A model generated the notes under the pieces. It did no database searches and was not told the DNA's origin. It saw only the letters and a program-made list of their open reading frames with translations. Positions 8,861 to 18,086 of a stretch of DNA of 64,000 bases are shown in pieces. The position numbers and the translations under genes were made by a program. Source of the stretch: an uncultured Alphaproteobacteria bacterium (GTDB taxonomy: Bacteria; Pseudomonadota; Alphaproteobacteria; HIMB59; GCA-002718135); assembly GCA_902623255.1 (NCBI GenBank), contig CACNSY010000007.1, positions 30,298 through 94,297 of the forward strand, written 5' to 3'. Each line of letters starts with the position of its first letter. The stretch's first letter is position 1.

Positions 8861-9319
8861 ATGTCTGTTGCTGAAACATTAAAAAAACCAGCTCCACGTT
8901 TTCATTGGAAATGTAAACATACATGGAGAAGAAGTGCTAAAAATACTGCTTGGTGTTTGCTAGGATGTAGTATTGGTGATTTTGGGACTATACTCTATTT
9001 TCAATTAACTGGCATTCCTTGGCCTACTCTTTATATTATGATCCTAGCAATCATTAATGGTATTATTACTAGCATCATTTTAGAGACGGTCATTTTATCA
9101 AGACAAATGATTATCAGCAAAGCTTTTAAAACAGCCATAGGAATGAGTTTAATTTCAATGGTGTCGATGGAAATAGCCATGAATGCAGTTGACTGGATCA
9201 TTATGGGTGGCGCTAAACTTGTATGGTGGGTAATACCTATAATGCTTCTTGCAGGCTTTCTAACGCCGTGGCCATATAATTATTACAGATTAAAAAAGTA
9301 TAATATTGCCTGCCATTAA
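8861..9319 (+). CDS. DUF4396 family membrane protein
   Basis: The 152-residue protein has about four membrane helices and conserved-looking motifs NTAWCLLGCSIGDFG (29-43) and SMVSMEIAMNAVDW. These match my memory of DUF4396 proteins (LxCLxGCxIGE and MEIxxN motifs). The two Cys four residues apart plus buried Met/Glu would suit metal coordination; DUF4396 proteins are often found near copper genes, but no copper gene is seen here. It sits 4 bp after the ASPIC protein and probably shares its transcript. Confidence 0.65.
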   Translation: MSVAETLKKPAPRFHWKCKHTWRRSAKNTAWCLLGCSIGDFGTILYFQLTGIPWPTLYIMILAIINGIITSIILETVILSRQMIISKAFKTAIGMSLISMVSMEIAMNAVDWIIMGGAKLVWWVIPIMLLAGFLTPWPYNYYRLKKYNIACH

Positions 9320-9376
9320 TTAAATTAATTCACAAACGAATATTGAAATTAGTTTAAACACACATATTTGACTGTG

Positions 9377-9841
9377 ATGATTAGAATATTACTTACATTA
9401 TTATTTATTAGTTCTGGTGTATTTGCTGCTGCAAGTTCAGATGACAGCAGCTCAAGTATTTCTGCAGGTGAACAAGTGATAAAGCTTTACGATAAAGCTT
9501 ACGAATTAGTCTATTACAAGAAATTTGATAAATCGATCAAATTGCTTGAAAAAATGGCTAAGCGTAAAGATCTTGGTGATAAAAAAGCAGATGTGTATAA
9601 TTTGCTTGGATTTAGTTACAGAAAACATAGTGAGCCAAATTTAGACAAAGCTTTTGATGCATATCAAATTGCATTAGAAGCAAACCCTGAACATTTAGGA
9701 GCACACGAATATCTAGGTGAGCTTTACATCACACTTGGAAAGATGAATAAAGCAAATGAAATGTTGTTAAAGTTAGAAACTTTAGCTGGAACTAATTCTA
9801 TGGAATATAGAAAATTAAAATCAGCACTTGATAATTCATAA
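9377..9841 (+). CDS. Periplasmic TPR protein
   Basis: A signal peptide (MIRILLTLLFISSGVFAAA) precedes a short Ser/Asp-rich linker. Three tetratricopeptide units follow: YDKAYELVYYKKFDKSIKLL, KADVYNLLGFSYRK with DKAFDAYQIALEANPEH, and LGAHEYLGELYITLGKMNKA. It is probably a small scaffold in the envelope; partner unknown. ATG 9377 is preferred over the TTG three codons upstream. A palindromic terminator-like sequence follows the stop. Confidence 0.8.
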   Translation: MIRILLTLLFISSGVFAAASSDDSSSSISAGEQVIKLYDKAYELVYYKKFDKSIKLLEKMAKRKDLGDKKADVYNLLGFSYRKHSEPNLDKAFDAYQIALEANPEHLGAHEYLGELYITLGKMNKANEMLLKLETLAGTNSMEYRKLKSALDNS

Positions 9842-9848
9842 TTATTAC

Positions 9849-9873
9849 AATTGCTCTTTATAAAGAGCAATTT
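9849..9873 (+). terminator. Candidate terminator after TPR gene
   Basis: A 24-base perfect palindrome (AATTGCTCTTTA and its complement) can form a 10-bp stem with a four-base loop and is followed by a few T. It lies between the TPR stop and the next start, and overlaps the likely ribosome-binding region of the DUF4149 gene. Confidence 0.5.
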
Positions 9874-9878
9874 AACAT

Positions 9879-10307
9879 ATGATAATTTATACTCTTAATT
9901 TTTTATTAGCAGTCTTAATAGGATCTATGATTTTTTTTATGGCTGTTGTCTCACCCTCAGTATTTGCCACTTTAAGTACTAATGCTAGCAGTAAATTGTT
10001 AAGAACTATTTTTCCTCGAATGTTTTTATTTGGATTTATAATAGCCATTTTATCTTTAGCCCTTTGTTATATTTCAAGTAATATTTTAAATTCTATTTTA
10101 TTAATAATAGTTGCTTTGAGTTTTATTATTAATAGAAATTATTTAACACCTAAAATTAATGATTTTAGAGATAAAGAATTAGAAGGTGATAAAATAGCAT
10201 CTTCAAGTTTTAAATATATGCATTTGATTTCAGTTTTATTATTTGTATTGAATTTTATTATTTTAATTGGGATCGTGATTAATAACTACTTTAATTATAA
10301 TTTATAA
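9879..10307 (+). CDS. DUF4149 membrane protein (TMEM205-like)
   Basis: Four hydrophobic segments span most of the 142 residues. The pattern of an N-terminal helix with 'GSMIFFMAVVSPSVFATL', then LRTIFPRMFLFGF, NRNYLTPKINDFRDKE and a final helix matches the DUF4149/TMEM205-like family of small four-helix proteins. Function is unknown. It converges with pdeM, overlapping its 3' end by 13 bp. Confidence 0.7.
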   Translation: MIIYTLNFLLAVLIGSMIFFMAVVSPSVFATLSTNASSKLLRTIFPRMFLFGFIIAILSLALCYISSNILNSILLIIVALSFIINRNYLTPKINDFRDKELEGDKIASSSFKYMHLISVLLFVLNFIILIGIVINNYFNYNL

Positions 10308-10948
10308 ACTTTATCCTGTCCCACAGGATAAATATTCAAATTTTTCTTACCCAATACATCGCTTATTTCCTTAGAATTGATATCCAACCCACCTGTTAAA
10401 ATTCCAAAACTTGGTAAAATGAATATTTTTTCATTATGCACGAAAGATGTTTTAAAAATAGTTTTCCCTCTGTGTACAATTTTTACTTTTGGATGATAGT
10501 GACCACAAATTTGAAATAAAGATGTTTCGACAGGTATGTGTGTAAATAAAAATTTTTCAATTTTGTAATTTGTAAAATTTTTAAAACCTTCCATTCGTAT
10601 ATTTTTATCATGATTACCCTTAATCCATATGAAATCAGTATTTTTCATATATTGACTAAGATTTTTATAATCTTGATCTTTTATACTCAAAGTTGAAAAA
10701 ACATCGTGTAATAAATCACCAACTATAATTAAATTACTTGGTTTAATCTTATCTAAACTAACAAAAATTTTGTTTAATATTTCTTTTGTATCATACGGAG
10801 GTAAGAATTGCTTATTCTTTGCATAACTAATCGATTTACCTATATGTAAATCAGATACAATCAGGGTATTTAGTCTTTTCCAATAAAGAGATTTATTTGG
10901 GTAAGCATGGAATTCTTCATTACCAAAATTAATTAATTGATAGTACAT
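10295..10948 (-). CDS. pdeM: Ligase-associated metallophosphoesterase PdeM
   Basis: This is the calcineurin-like nuclease of the ligase-associated DNA damage response module. The two-metal site motifs are all present: SDLHIGK (D33, H35), GDLLHD (77-82), GNHDK (111-115), THIP (136-139) and GHYHP (149-153). The length (217) fits the family. Its start overlaps the end of the DEXH helicase by 20 bp, so the two are translationally coupled. The divergent exonuclease and ligase complete the module. It likely processes DNA ends before sealing; substrates are poorly known. Confidence 0.92.
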   Translation of the reverse strand: MYYQLINFGNEEFHAYPNKSLYWKRLNTLIVSDLHIGKSISYAKNKQFLPPYDTKEILNKIFVSLDKIKPSNLIIVGDLLHDVFSTLSIKDQDYKNLSQYMKNTDFIWIKGNHDKNIRMEGFKNFTNYKIEKFLFTHIPVETSLFQICGHYHPKVKIVHRGKTIFKTSFVHNEKIFILPSFGILTGGLDINSKEISDVLGKKNLNIYPVGQDKVYKL

Positions 10949-13379
10949 TAGCCTCTTTTAATATTTCGTTTTCTAAATCCTCTAAAATATATTCATCAGT
11001 TTCTTTTTTTGATAAATTTTCTCTATTTATTTCAAGAATAATTGGAACAGCCAATGGTGAGATACTTGTGAGTTTTTTTAATATAATTTTTTTATCAATT
11101 TTTTTTAAGATTTCTCTAAGTCTATCATAATCAATCATATTCTTTTTTGCATCTTCATATGATGATTTTAGTAGAATGTGATCTGGTTCATTTTTTTTGA
11201 GAACTGTATAAATTAGATCAGAACTAAATAAAACTTGCTTTCCAGTTTTTTCCATTCCTGGCAACCTTCTTTCTATTAAACAAGATATAATTGCATTATC
11301 TCTAAACAATCTTTTGACTATTGAAGTTTCTTCAAGATAATTATCTAAATGTTTATCTAACAATCCTAAATTTAGAATTGTTTTAATTTCTTTAACTTCT
11401 TTTAAAGACCACAAAACAATAGCATAATCATTTGCAACAAAACCTAGAGGTTTATAGTTAAATTCCTTAAAGCCTCTAAGCAATAAAAATCCTAGTGTTT
11501 GATTGGCATGCCATCCTGCAAAAGTATAGATAACAGTATAAAAAATTTTTTTTCGAGGGAATTGTTCCACTAGATATTCATCTTTTTTAGGAATTTTTGA
11601 TATATTTTTTTGTCTTTTTAACCATTCAGTAATTTGCTCTGGATATGAATCCCACATATTACTTTTTGCCAATAAAGCCCTAACTGAGTTAGCCAAATTT
11701 GTTGATAATGGCATTCTGCCTCCAGAGTATGATGGAATTTTTGAAACTAAAGATTTGCTTCTTTTAACTTGTACTAAATTATTTTTCATTGATTGAAATT
11801 CTAGTACTTGACCGGCAAATATAAATGAATCACCTTGAGAAAGATTTTGAATAAAAACTTCTTCTATATTCCCTAACGTTTTTGTTCCAAGTTTTATTTT
11901 TAACATCGGATTTTCAATTATTGTTCCAACATTCATGCGGTATTTTCGTGTTTCTCTTCTATTTACTAGCTTATAAATATTTTTATTTTCTCTCAATTGG
12001 AAGATTCTCTTAAATTGATCATAATTTTTTAAAACATATCCGCCATCTTGTATGAGATTAATCAATTGTTTAAAATCATTAAGTTTTAATTTTTTGTATG
12101 GATATGCTTTGATAATTTCTTTGTAGAGATCATTAATATCAAATTGCCCCGCACAAGCCGTTGCAAAAATATGTTGAGCTACAACATCAAAACTTCCTTC
12201 TTTTAAATCTATTTTATCTAAGTTATTTTTTTTTATTTCTTCAATAGCAGCTTTTGCTTCGATAAATTCAAAACGGTTAGTGGGTACTAAAATTGCTTTT
12301 GAAGGTGTATTTAAATTATGATTTGATCTTCCTACACGCTGTAATAATCTATTAATTCCTTTAGGTGCTCCAACTTGAATAATTTTTTCAACATCTCCAT
12401 AATCTAATCCGAGTTCTAAAGAGGAGGTCGCAACAACACAGTCAACTAATCCTTTGCTAAGATTATTTTCTACTTTTAAACGTAAGTTTTTTTCTAATGA
12501 ACCATGGTGAACAGCAATTTTTAATTTTTTCTTATTAATTAGCCATAAGTTTTTAAACATATATTCGGCTTGTGCCCTCGTATTAACAAAAATAATAGTT
12601 AATTTTGATTTTATTATTTCTTTATAGATTTCATTAATAGAATACGTAGCCATATGACCAGACCAAGGAATACGTTCTTTTGATTCTAGAATTTTAATCT
12701 TAGGTAAAACTGAATTTTCATAAGAAACTATTTTTGGTTTTTTTCGGCAAAGCCATTTTTTGGCATCTTGTTTATTCTTGAGAGTTGCTGACAAACCTAT
12801 TCGTTGTAAATTTGGAGAGAAAGTTTGTAGTCTTTCAATATTTAAACTTAGAAGATCAGCTCTCTTATTATCCAAAAAAGTGTGTATCTCGTCGATAATT
12901 ATATATTTTAGATTGAAAAAAAATTCTTTCGCATTCTCATATGAATTTAATAATGCAAGTGACTCTGGAGTTGTAATCAGGATATTAGGAGGTTTTTGTT
13001 TTTGTTTTTGTTTTTTATATGGTGTTGTGTCCCCTGTTCTTACTTGAAATGAAATATTTAAATCAAGCTCTTTAATAGGTTTTTCTAAATTTCTCACAAT
13101 ATCGTTGGCAAGAGATTTTAATGGAGAAATATAGAGAGTATGAAGACCTTTAAATTTTTTTAATTTTATTAAATCATCTATTGGATTAATAAACCCTGTT
13201 AACGTTTTTCCAGCACCAGTAGGAGCAAATACAACAACATCAGACCCAGTTCGAACATGATGAAAGGTTTCAATTTGATGAGGAAACCAGGACCATTTTT
13301 TTTTCTTCATCCACTTATTTAAGGGGTGTAATAATAAGGGATTCGATTTATTTATATTCATATGGATTTCATTAACCAT
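10929..13379 (-). CDS. Ligase-associated DEXH-box (Lhr-like) DNA helicase
   Basis: An 816-residue SF2 helicase of the type found beside bacterial ATP-dependent DNA ligases. Walker A is APTGAGKT (52-59), DEIH is at 163-166, SAT follows in IGLSATL, and the second RecA domain has VATSSLELGLDYGDV and QRVGRSNHN. Downstream is the Lhr-core winged-helix/DUF domain seen in this family. It is an ATP-driven 3'-5' DNA translocase in known members. The first ATG overlaps the divergent exonuclease start by 18 bp; the second in-frame ATG (codon 7, at 13361) would make the two genes abut exactly. Neither has a clear Shine-Dalgarno, so the start is uncertain. Confidence 0.95.
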   Translation of the reverse strand: MVNEIHMNINKSNPLLLHPLNKWMKKKKWSWFPHQIETFHHVRTGSDVVVFAPTGAGKTLTGFINPIDDLIKLKKFKGLHTLYISPLKSLANDIVRNLEKPIKELDLNISFQVRTGDTTPYKKQKQKQKPPNILITTPESLALLNSYENAKEFFFNLKYIIIDEIHTFLDNKRADLLSLNIERLQTFSPNLQRIGLSATLKNKQDAKKWLCRKKPKIVSYENSVLPKIKILESKERIPWSGHMATYSINEIYKEIIKSKLTIIFVNTRAQAEYMFKNLWLINKKKLKIAVHHGSLEKNLRLKVENNLSKGLVDCVVATSSLELGLDYGDVEKIIQVGAPKGINRLLQRVGRSNHNLNTPSKAILVPTNRFEFIEAKAAIEEIKKNNLDKIDLKEGSFDVVAQHIFATACAGQFDINDLYKEIIKAYPYKKLKLNDFKQLINLIQDGGYVLKNYDQFKRIFQLRENKNIYKLVNRRETRKYRMNVGTIIENPMLKIKLGTKTLGNIEEVFIQNLSQGDSFIFAGQVLEFQSMKNNLVQVKRSKSLVSKIPSYSGGRMPLSTNLANSVRALLAKSNMWDSYPEQITEWLKRQKNISKIPKKDEYLVEQFPRKKIFYTVIYTFAGWHANQTLGFLLLRGFKEFNYKPLGFVANDYAIVLWSLKEVKEIKTILNLGLLDKHLDNYLEETSIVKRLFRDNAIISCLIERRLPGMEKTGKQVLFSSDLIYTVLKKNEPDHILLKSSYEDAKKNMIDYDRLREILKKIDKKIILKKLTSISPLAVPIILEINRENLSKKETDEYILEDLENEILKEANVLSIN

Positions 13380-14351
13380 CAGCTATTTATCAAAGATATA
13401 AATGTACATATAGATCCAATATTGCCAAAAAAAACAGCAATTATTACACATGGTCACGCAGATCACGCCCGATTTGGACATGATCATGTTATTGCTACTA
13501 GGCAAACAATAGACATAATGAAAATTCGCTACGGTGATAAATGTGCGAAGAAATTTACTCCTCTTAGATACGGACAAAAATACTCAATTAAAAACTATGA
13601 TTTTACACTTCACCCTGCCGGACATATTTTAGGGAGTGCTCAAGTTTTAATTGAAAAAAATAATCACCGTTTAGTCATCACAGGTGATTATAAAGTAGGA
13701 AAAGATGAAACATGTAAAAATTTTAAACTGGTTAAATGTGATACTTTAATTACTGAAGCAACATTTGGCTTACCTATATTTCAACACCCAGATCCCAAAG
13801 ATGAAATTCAAAAACTCATACGATCTATAAAGATAAATAAAAATAATTGTCATATTGTTGGTGCGTATGCTCTTGGCAAAGCGCAAAGAGTAATGAATCT
13901 TTTACGCCAGCAGAAATATAATGAGACAATTTATATTCATGGCTCTCTAGAAAAGTTATGCCAATATTATTCAAAGGAAAAAATTAATATTGGAAAGTTT
14001 GAAAAAGTCTCTTCAAAGGATAAAAGCTTTTATGAGGGTAAAATAATTATTGCCCCTCCTTCAGCATTAAAGGATCGTTGGTCAAGACGATTTCCTAATC
14101 CTATTATTTGCATGGCAAGTGGATGGATGACAGTTAAGCAAAGAGCAAAACAACAAGGTATTGAATTACCGTTAGTTATTAGTGATCATAGCGATTGGAA
14201 TGAATTATTAGATACAATTAAAAAATCAAAAGCGAAAAATATTCTTATTACGCATGGTCAGGAAGATGCATTAGTTTATTATTGTAAGAAACAAAATCTT
14301 GTTTCAAAGCCTCTTTCCATCCAAGGAAGAAGTGATGAGGAAATAGAATGA
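13362..14351 (+). CDS. Ligase-associated metallo-beta-lactamase-fold exonuclease
   Basis: This is an MBL/beta-CASP-like nuclease of the ligase-associated module, related to SNM1/CPSF-73 DNA end-trimming enzymes. Zinc motif ITHGHADHARFGH is at 28-40, followed by PAGHILGSAQVLI, ITGDYK and SDHSDW. The C-terminal IHGS, APPSALKDRW and LITHGQEDA complete the site. It is often annotated as an mRNA 3'-end processing factor, which the context contradicts. Its stop overlaps the ligase start by 4 bp (ATGA). It starts back-to-back with the helicase with no free intergenic DNA. Confidence 0.93.
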   Translation: MDFINHQLFIKDINVHIDPILPKKTAIITHGHADHARFGHDHVIATRQTIDIMKIRYGDKCAKKFTPLRYGQKYSIKNYDFTLHPAGHILGSAQVLIEKNNHRLVITGDYKVGKDETCKNFKLVKCDTLITEATFGLPIFQHPDPKDEIQKLIRSIKINKNNCHIVGAYALGKAQRVMNLLRQQKYNETIYIHGSLEKLCQYYSKEKINIGKFEKVSSKDKSFYEGKIIIAPPSALKDRWSRRFPNPIICMASGWMTVKQRAKQQGIELPLVISDHSDWNELLDTIKKSKAKNILITHGQEDALVYYCKKQNLVSKPLSIQGRSDEEIE

Positions 14352-15916
14352 AAAAATTTTCTTCCTTACTTCACAATTTGATTTTAACACCAAGTCGAAA
14401 TACTAAAATTAAATTACTTCAAGATTATTTTAAAACACTTGATATCAACCGTTCGTATGCACTTGCAATTTTATCTGACCAACTTTCATTTCAATTTATT
14501 AAAGCTTCTAAACTCAGAGAGCTTGTCTATGAGCAAGTAGATCAACATTTATTTGATTACTCATATGACTATGTTGGGGATTTAGCAGAAACAATATCAT
14601 TAATCTGGCCGACAAAAAAAGAGGGGAAATCACAAAATTTATCTACCTTAATAAAAAATATTAAAAAAATTAAAAAGTCTGAAATTAATAAAGAGTTTAG
14701 TAAAGTTTTGAGCGAACTATCTAATAATGAAAGGTGGACTTTAATTAAAATTTGCACGGGTGGATTACGAATTGGAGTCTCAGAAAGATTAGTCAAAACG
14801 GCCTTAGCTGACCTGTATAATAAATCTGTAAATGAGATTGAGGAAATTTGGCATGGTCTAGAATTTCCATATGAAAATTTATTTCAATGGTTAAAAAATG
14901 AAACATCAAAACCAAAAATAGATTTTAAAAAATTATTTCATCCTATGATGCTTGCTAATCCTATTAATGAGGAAAAAGATTTTAAAAGATTAGACGCGAA
15001 TGAATTTCAAGCAGAATATAAATGGGATGGGATCAGAGTTCAGCTTATGGTTTCATCAAACAGTGTTTCACTATACTCAAGAACAGGTGATAATATATCA
15101 TCTGCATTCCCAGAAATAATTGAAACTACTAAAGGTGATGGGGTTATTGACGGAGAATTACTTGTGGGTAGAAATTTTAAGCCCTCTGGTTTTAATGATC
15201 TACAACAAAGATTAAATAGAAAAAAAGCATCAAAAGATCTTCAAAAAAAGTTTCCTGTTTTCATACGAGCTTATGATATCCTTTTTTATAAAGAAAAAGA
15301 TTTAAGAAAATTATCTCTCGTTGAAAGAAGAAAATATTTAGAAAAATTTCAAAAAGAAAATACAACTAATCAAATTGATTTATCTACCATCATTAATTTT
15401 TCAACATGGGAAGAATTAACTAAATATAAAAATAATTTTTATGATGATTTAAATGAAGGTGTAATGATTAAACTCAAAAATAGTGAATATTTACCTGGAA
15501 GAAAAAAAGGGTATTGGTACAAATGGAAAAAAAATCCAAAACTAGTTGATGCTATTTTAATGTATGCTCAAAGAGGACATGGCAAAAGATCATCATATTA
15601 TTCAGATTTTACGTTTGGTGTTTGGAAAGAAAATGAATTAGTTCCTATAGGAAAAGCATATTCCGGTTACACAGATAAAGAGCTATTAGTTTTAGATAAA
15701 TTTATTAGAAATAATACTACCAATAAATTTGGTCCTGTAAGAGAAGTAAAAAAAGAAATTATTTTAGAAGTAGCCTTTGACGATGTATTCCCCAGCACTA
15801 GACATAAATCAGGTGTCGCTATGCGTTTTCCTCGAATTCATAGGATTAGGTGGGACAAGCCAATAAATGAAGTGCTTTCAATTAAAGAATTTAAGAAAGA
15901 ATTTAAAATAGATTAA
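14348..15916 (+). CDS. ATP-dependent DNA ligase of the damage-response module
   Basis: The 522-residue protein has the N-terminal DNA-binding domain (TGGLRIGVSE, 137-146), then the nucleotidyltransferase domain with catalytic Lys225 in AEYKWDGIRVQ. Motif III-like residues follow in DGELLVG and AYDILF, then motif IV EGVMIK and motif V YWYKWKK, with an OB-fold C-terminus ending FPRIHRIRWDKP. It seals DNA nicks with ATP, in addition to the housekeeping NAD ligase expected elsewhere. Together with exonuclease, helicase and PdeM it forms the conserved four-gene set. The 3' end overlaps convergent ispE by 14 bp. Confidence 0.95.
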   Translation: MKKFSSLLHNLILTPSRNTKIKLLQDYFKTLDINRSYALAILSDQLSFQFIKASKLRELVYEQVDQHLFDYSYDYVGDLAETISLIWPTKKEGKSQNLSTLIKNIKKIKKSEINKEFSKVLSELSNNERWTLIKICTGGLRIGVSERLVKTALADLYNKSVNEIEEIWHGLEFPYENLFQWLKNETSKPKIDFKKLFHPMMLANPINEEKDFKRLDANEFQAEYKWDGIRVQLMVSSNSVSLYSRTGDNISSAFPEIIETTKGDGVIDGELLVGRNFKPSGFNDLQQRLNRKKASKDLQKKFPVFIRAYDILFYKEKDLRKLSLVERRKYLEKFQKENTTNQIDLSTIINFSTWEELTKYKNNFYDDLNEGVMIKLKNSEYLPGRKKGYWYKWKKNPKLVDAILMYAQRGHGKRSSYYSDFTFGVWKENELVPIGKAYSGYTDKELLVLDKFIRNNTTNKFGPVREVKKEIILEVAFDDVFPSTRHKSGVAMRFPRIHRIRWDKPINEVLSIKEFKKEFKID

Positions 15917-16739
15917 CCAAATTATTTTCACTTAGATGTGTCCATAAATTTGAAAAACTTTGTTGAAATTTTTTTTGTGCATTTATAGCATGCTCTTTTT
16001 TTTCAAATACACTGTAAATGCAAGAACCACTCCCAGTTAGTCTTGAGAATATAACATCGTCAAAATCCTCCAAGAAATTTATGATTGATAAAAATTCAGG
16101 TTCTTTTTTTTTAAGAATTTTTTCAAAATCATTTCCAGAATCTTGATCATTTATTTCTTCTAAATCAAACTCAGCATTATAATCAAAATCTGAAGGTTGA
16201 AATGAATCATACATTTTTTTTGTCGAACATTTAAAAGACGGTCTAATTAGTAAGAAATAATATTTTGGAAAATGAACATTGGCAATTAAATCTCCCCTAC
16301 CTCTAACTAGAGCATCTTTTTGATTCAAGAAAACAGGGATATCTGAACCGAGATCAACATAATCAAATATATTTTTCTTTTTTATTATCTCAAGATTTTC
16401 TAAAATTTTTATAACACTTGCAACATTAGAGGAAGCAGAACCTAAACCAGCTTCATAAGGAAAATTTTTTGATATAGTAAAAAGAAGTTTAGGTTTATCT
16501 TCATTTATATAGGTAAATAATTTATCAATAATGCAATCCTCAAATAGATTATTTTTTGGAGCAAAATTACCTGTATAGATTACTTTAAATTTGCTGTGAG
16601 GTTGAACAGTTATCTCATCAAAAAGGTCAATGAATGTTATTCCACTACGAATATTATGAAAACCATCATCTCGTCTATTTATAATTTTTAAAAATAAATT
16701 AATTTTGGCAGGTGATTTTTCAATTATTTTATCCGGCAT
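15903..16739 (-). CDS. ispE: 4-diphosphocytidyl-2-C-methyl-D-erythritol kinase IspE
   Basis: A GHMP kinase that phosphorylates CDP-methylerythritol in the MEP isoprenoid pathway. The substrate motif SPAKINLFLKI (9-19), GFHNIRS, and the ATP loop PYEAGLGSASSNVASV (94-109) are present, as is the C-terminal LTGSGSCIYSVF. The 278 residues are normal. The start overlaps the upstream TPR gene by 11 bp. IspH, the last enzyme of the same pathway, lies at 52.9 kb. Confidence 0.94.
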   Translation of the reverse strand: MPDKIIEKSPAKINLFLKIINRRDDGFHNIRSGITFIDLFDEITVQPHSKFKVIYTGNFAPKNNLFEDCIIDKLFTYINEDKPKLLFTISKNFPYEAGLGSASSNVASVIKILENLEIIKKKNIFDYVDLGSDIPVFLNQKDALVRGRGDLIANVHFPKYYFLLIRPSFKCSTKKMYDSFQPSDFDYNAEFDLEEINDQDSGNDFEKILKKKEPEFLSIINFLEDFDDVIFSRLTGSGSCIYSVFEKKEHAINAQKKFQQSFSNLWTHLSENNLVNLF

Positions 16740-18039
16740 TAATATTATCTAATTTGCTTTGAACATCTTCAGTTATTTCATCTTCTGGCTCAGCCAACTC
16801 TAACGCTTGTTGCCAAAAATGAATTGCTTCTCTTTTTCTATTCATAGCATAATAAATATCACCAAGATGGTCTAGAGATATTGCTTCACCAGGAGCAATA
16901 TCTATTACCTTTTCCATTAACCTTGCTGCTTCTGAAAGATTATTTTTTTTAAAATGAGCCCACGCTAAACTGTCTATAATATAAAAACTATCAGGATTAG
17001 CTTTATATGCCTCCTCTAACATTTTCAAAGAACGGTCTAATTTAATATTTCTTTCAACCCAACCGTATGCAAGATAATTTAAAACATTTGGTGTTCCAGG
17101 TTTAATTTCTAAGGATCGTAGAAAATCTTTTTCAGCTAAGTCCCATTCATCTTTTTGTTCATAGCAAATACCTCGCATATAAAAAATATTCCAGAGATCA
17201 TCCTGGTTTTCTTTAATCATTTCATCATAAACATCTAAAGCTAAATCATACTTTTTATTGTAACGATAAAAATCACCTAAAGTTTTTTTAAGAGAATAAT
17301 TGTTATTATTATTTTCAACTAATGATTTAATTTTAGTTTCAGCTTCCTCATAGGTATTATTGAATAAGTAATGTCTAGCAAGACTATTCTGAGCATCTAA
17401 ATAATAAATACTTTCTTTATCTATCTTCGCATATATATCTGATGCAACCTTATCTTGTCCAACTTGCGAAAATAACTCTGCTTTGATAATCATTGCTCTG
17501 TCGTTTTTTGGATCAAGTATTTTTGCGAGTGAGGTATAAAATAATAAAAAATTATAATTTAAACGACTTTGTTCATTATTTGAATATGAAGATGATACCA
17601 ATTCAACTAGAGCATTACTTATAGTACTATTATTTTTAAGTCTGTTATCAGCAAAAAAAATAAAGTCTAATAATTCACTTGGTTGCAGCATATTATCTCT
17701 TAGTTCAATGATGTCTTTAAATTTTTTATCTTTGTAAAGAGATGTGGTTTTTATAATTAGAGCTTCTGGGTTATTTTTGTTTTCACTTAAGATTTTATCA
17801 GCAATTTTTAAAGCTAAAACTAGATCCTCTGTAATTATTGCAGCAATAGCTTTATCTAAAAGACTGTCTTGAGATAGGGTGACTTTATCCATATTAAATT
17901 TAAATAAAGTGGAACTATAATCATAATTATTAAAGGCAGATTGTGAGATTAAAAAAGATGAGCTAGTTAAAGCTAAAGCTCCAGAATTAATAACCAGAAA
18001 AATTAAGATAAATTGTAGTGTTTTAATTAAATTAACCAT
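16729..18039 (-). CDS. Secreted/periplasmic TPR-repeat protein
   Basis: A signal peptide (LQFILIFLVINSGALA, after an MVNLIKT start) precedes about ten tetratricopeptide repeats across 400 residues. Clear units include LAKKD-type helices in KKYDLALDVYDEMIKENQDD, DEWDLAEKDFLRSLEIKPGT, LDRSLKMLEEAYKANPDS, LSEAARLMEKVIDIAPGE and KREAIHFWQQALELAEPE. Alphaproteobacterial TPR proteins next to ispE are common; they are thought to be envelope scaffolds. It diverges from the UDG gene with 47 bp between them, which must contain both promoters. Confidence 0.85.
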   Translation of the reverse strand: MVNLIKTLQFILIFLVINSGALALTSSSFLISQSAFNNYDYSSTLFKFNMDKVTLSQDSLLDKAIAAIITEDLVLALKIADKILSENKNNPEALIIKTTSLYKDKKFKDIIELRDNMLQPSELLDFIFFADNRLKNNSTISNALVELVSSSYSNNEQSRLNYNFLLFYTSLAKILDPKNDRAMIIKAELFSQVGQDKVASDIYAKIDKESIYYLDAQNSLARHYLFNNTYEEAETKIKSLVENNNNNYSLKKTLGDFYRYNKKYDLALDVYDEMIKENQDDLWNIFYMRGICYEQKDEWDLAEKDFLRSLEIKPGTPNVLNYLAYGWVERNIKLDRSLKMLEEAYKANPDSFYIIDSLAWAHFKKNNLSEAARLMEKVIDIAPGEAISLDHLGDIYYAMNRKREAIHFWQQALELAEPEDEITEDVQSKLDNINAG

Positions 18040-18086
18040 TTCAAATATAGTATAGTTACACTATGAATAGATAATTGTAATTTTAC

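Noticed and set aside
13362..14351. Annotation as mRNA 3'-end processing factor
   Set aside because: Name is inherited from CPSF-73 similarity; the adjacent ligase, helicase and PdeM identify it as the DNA repair exonuclease.
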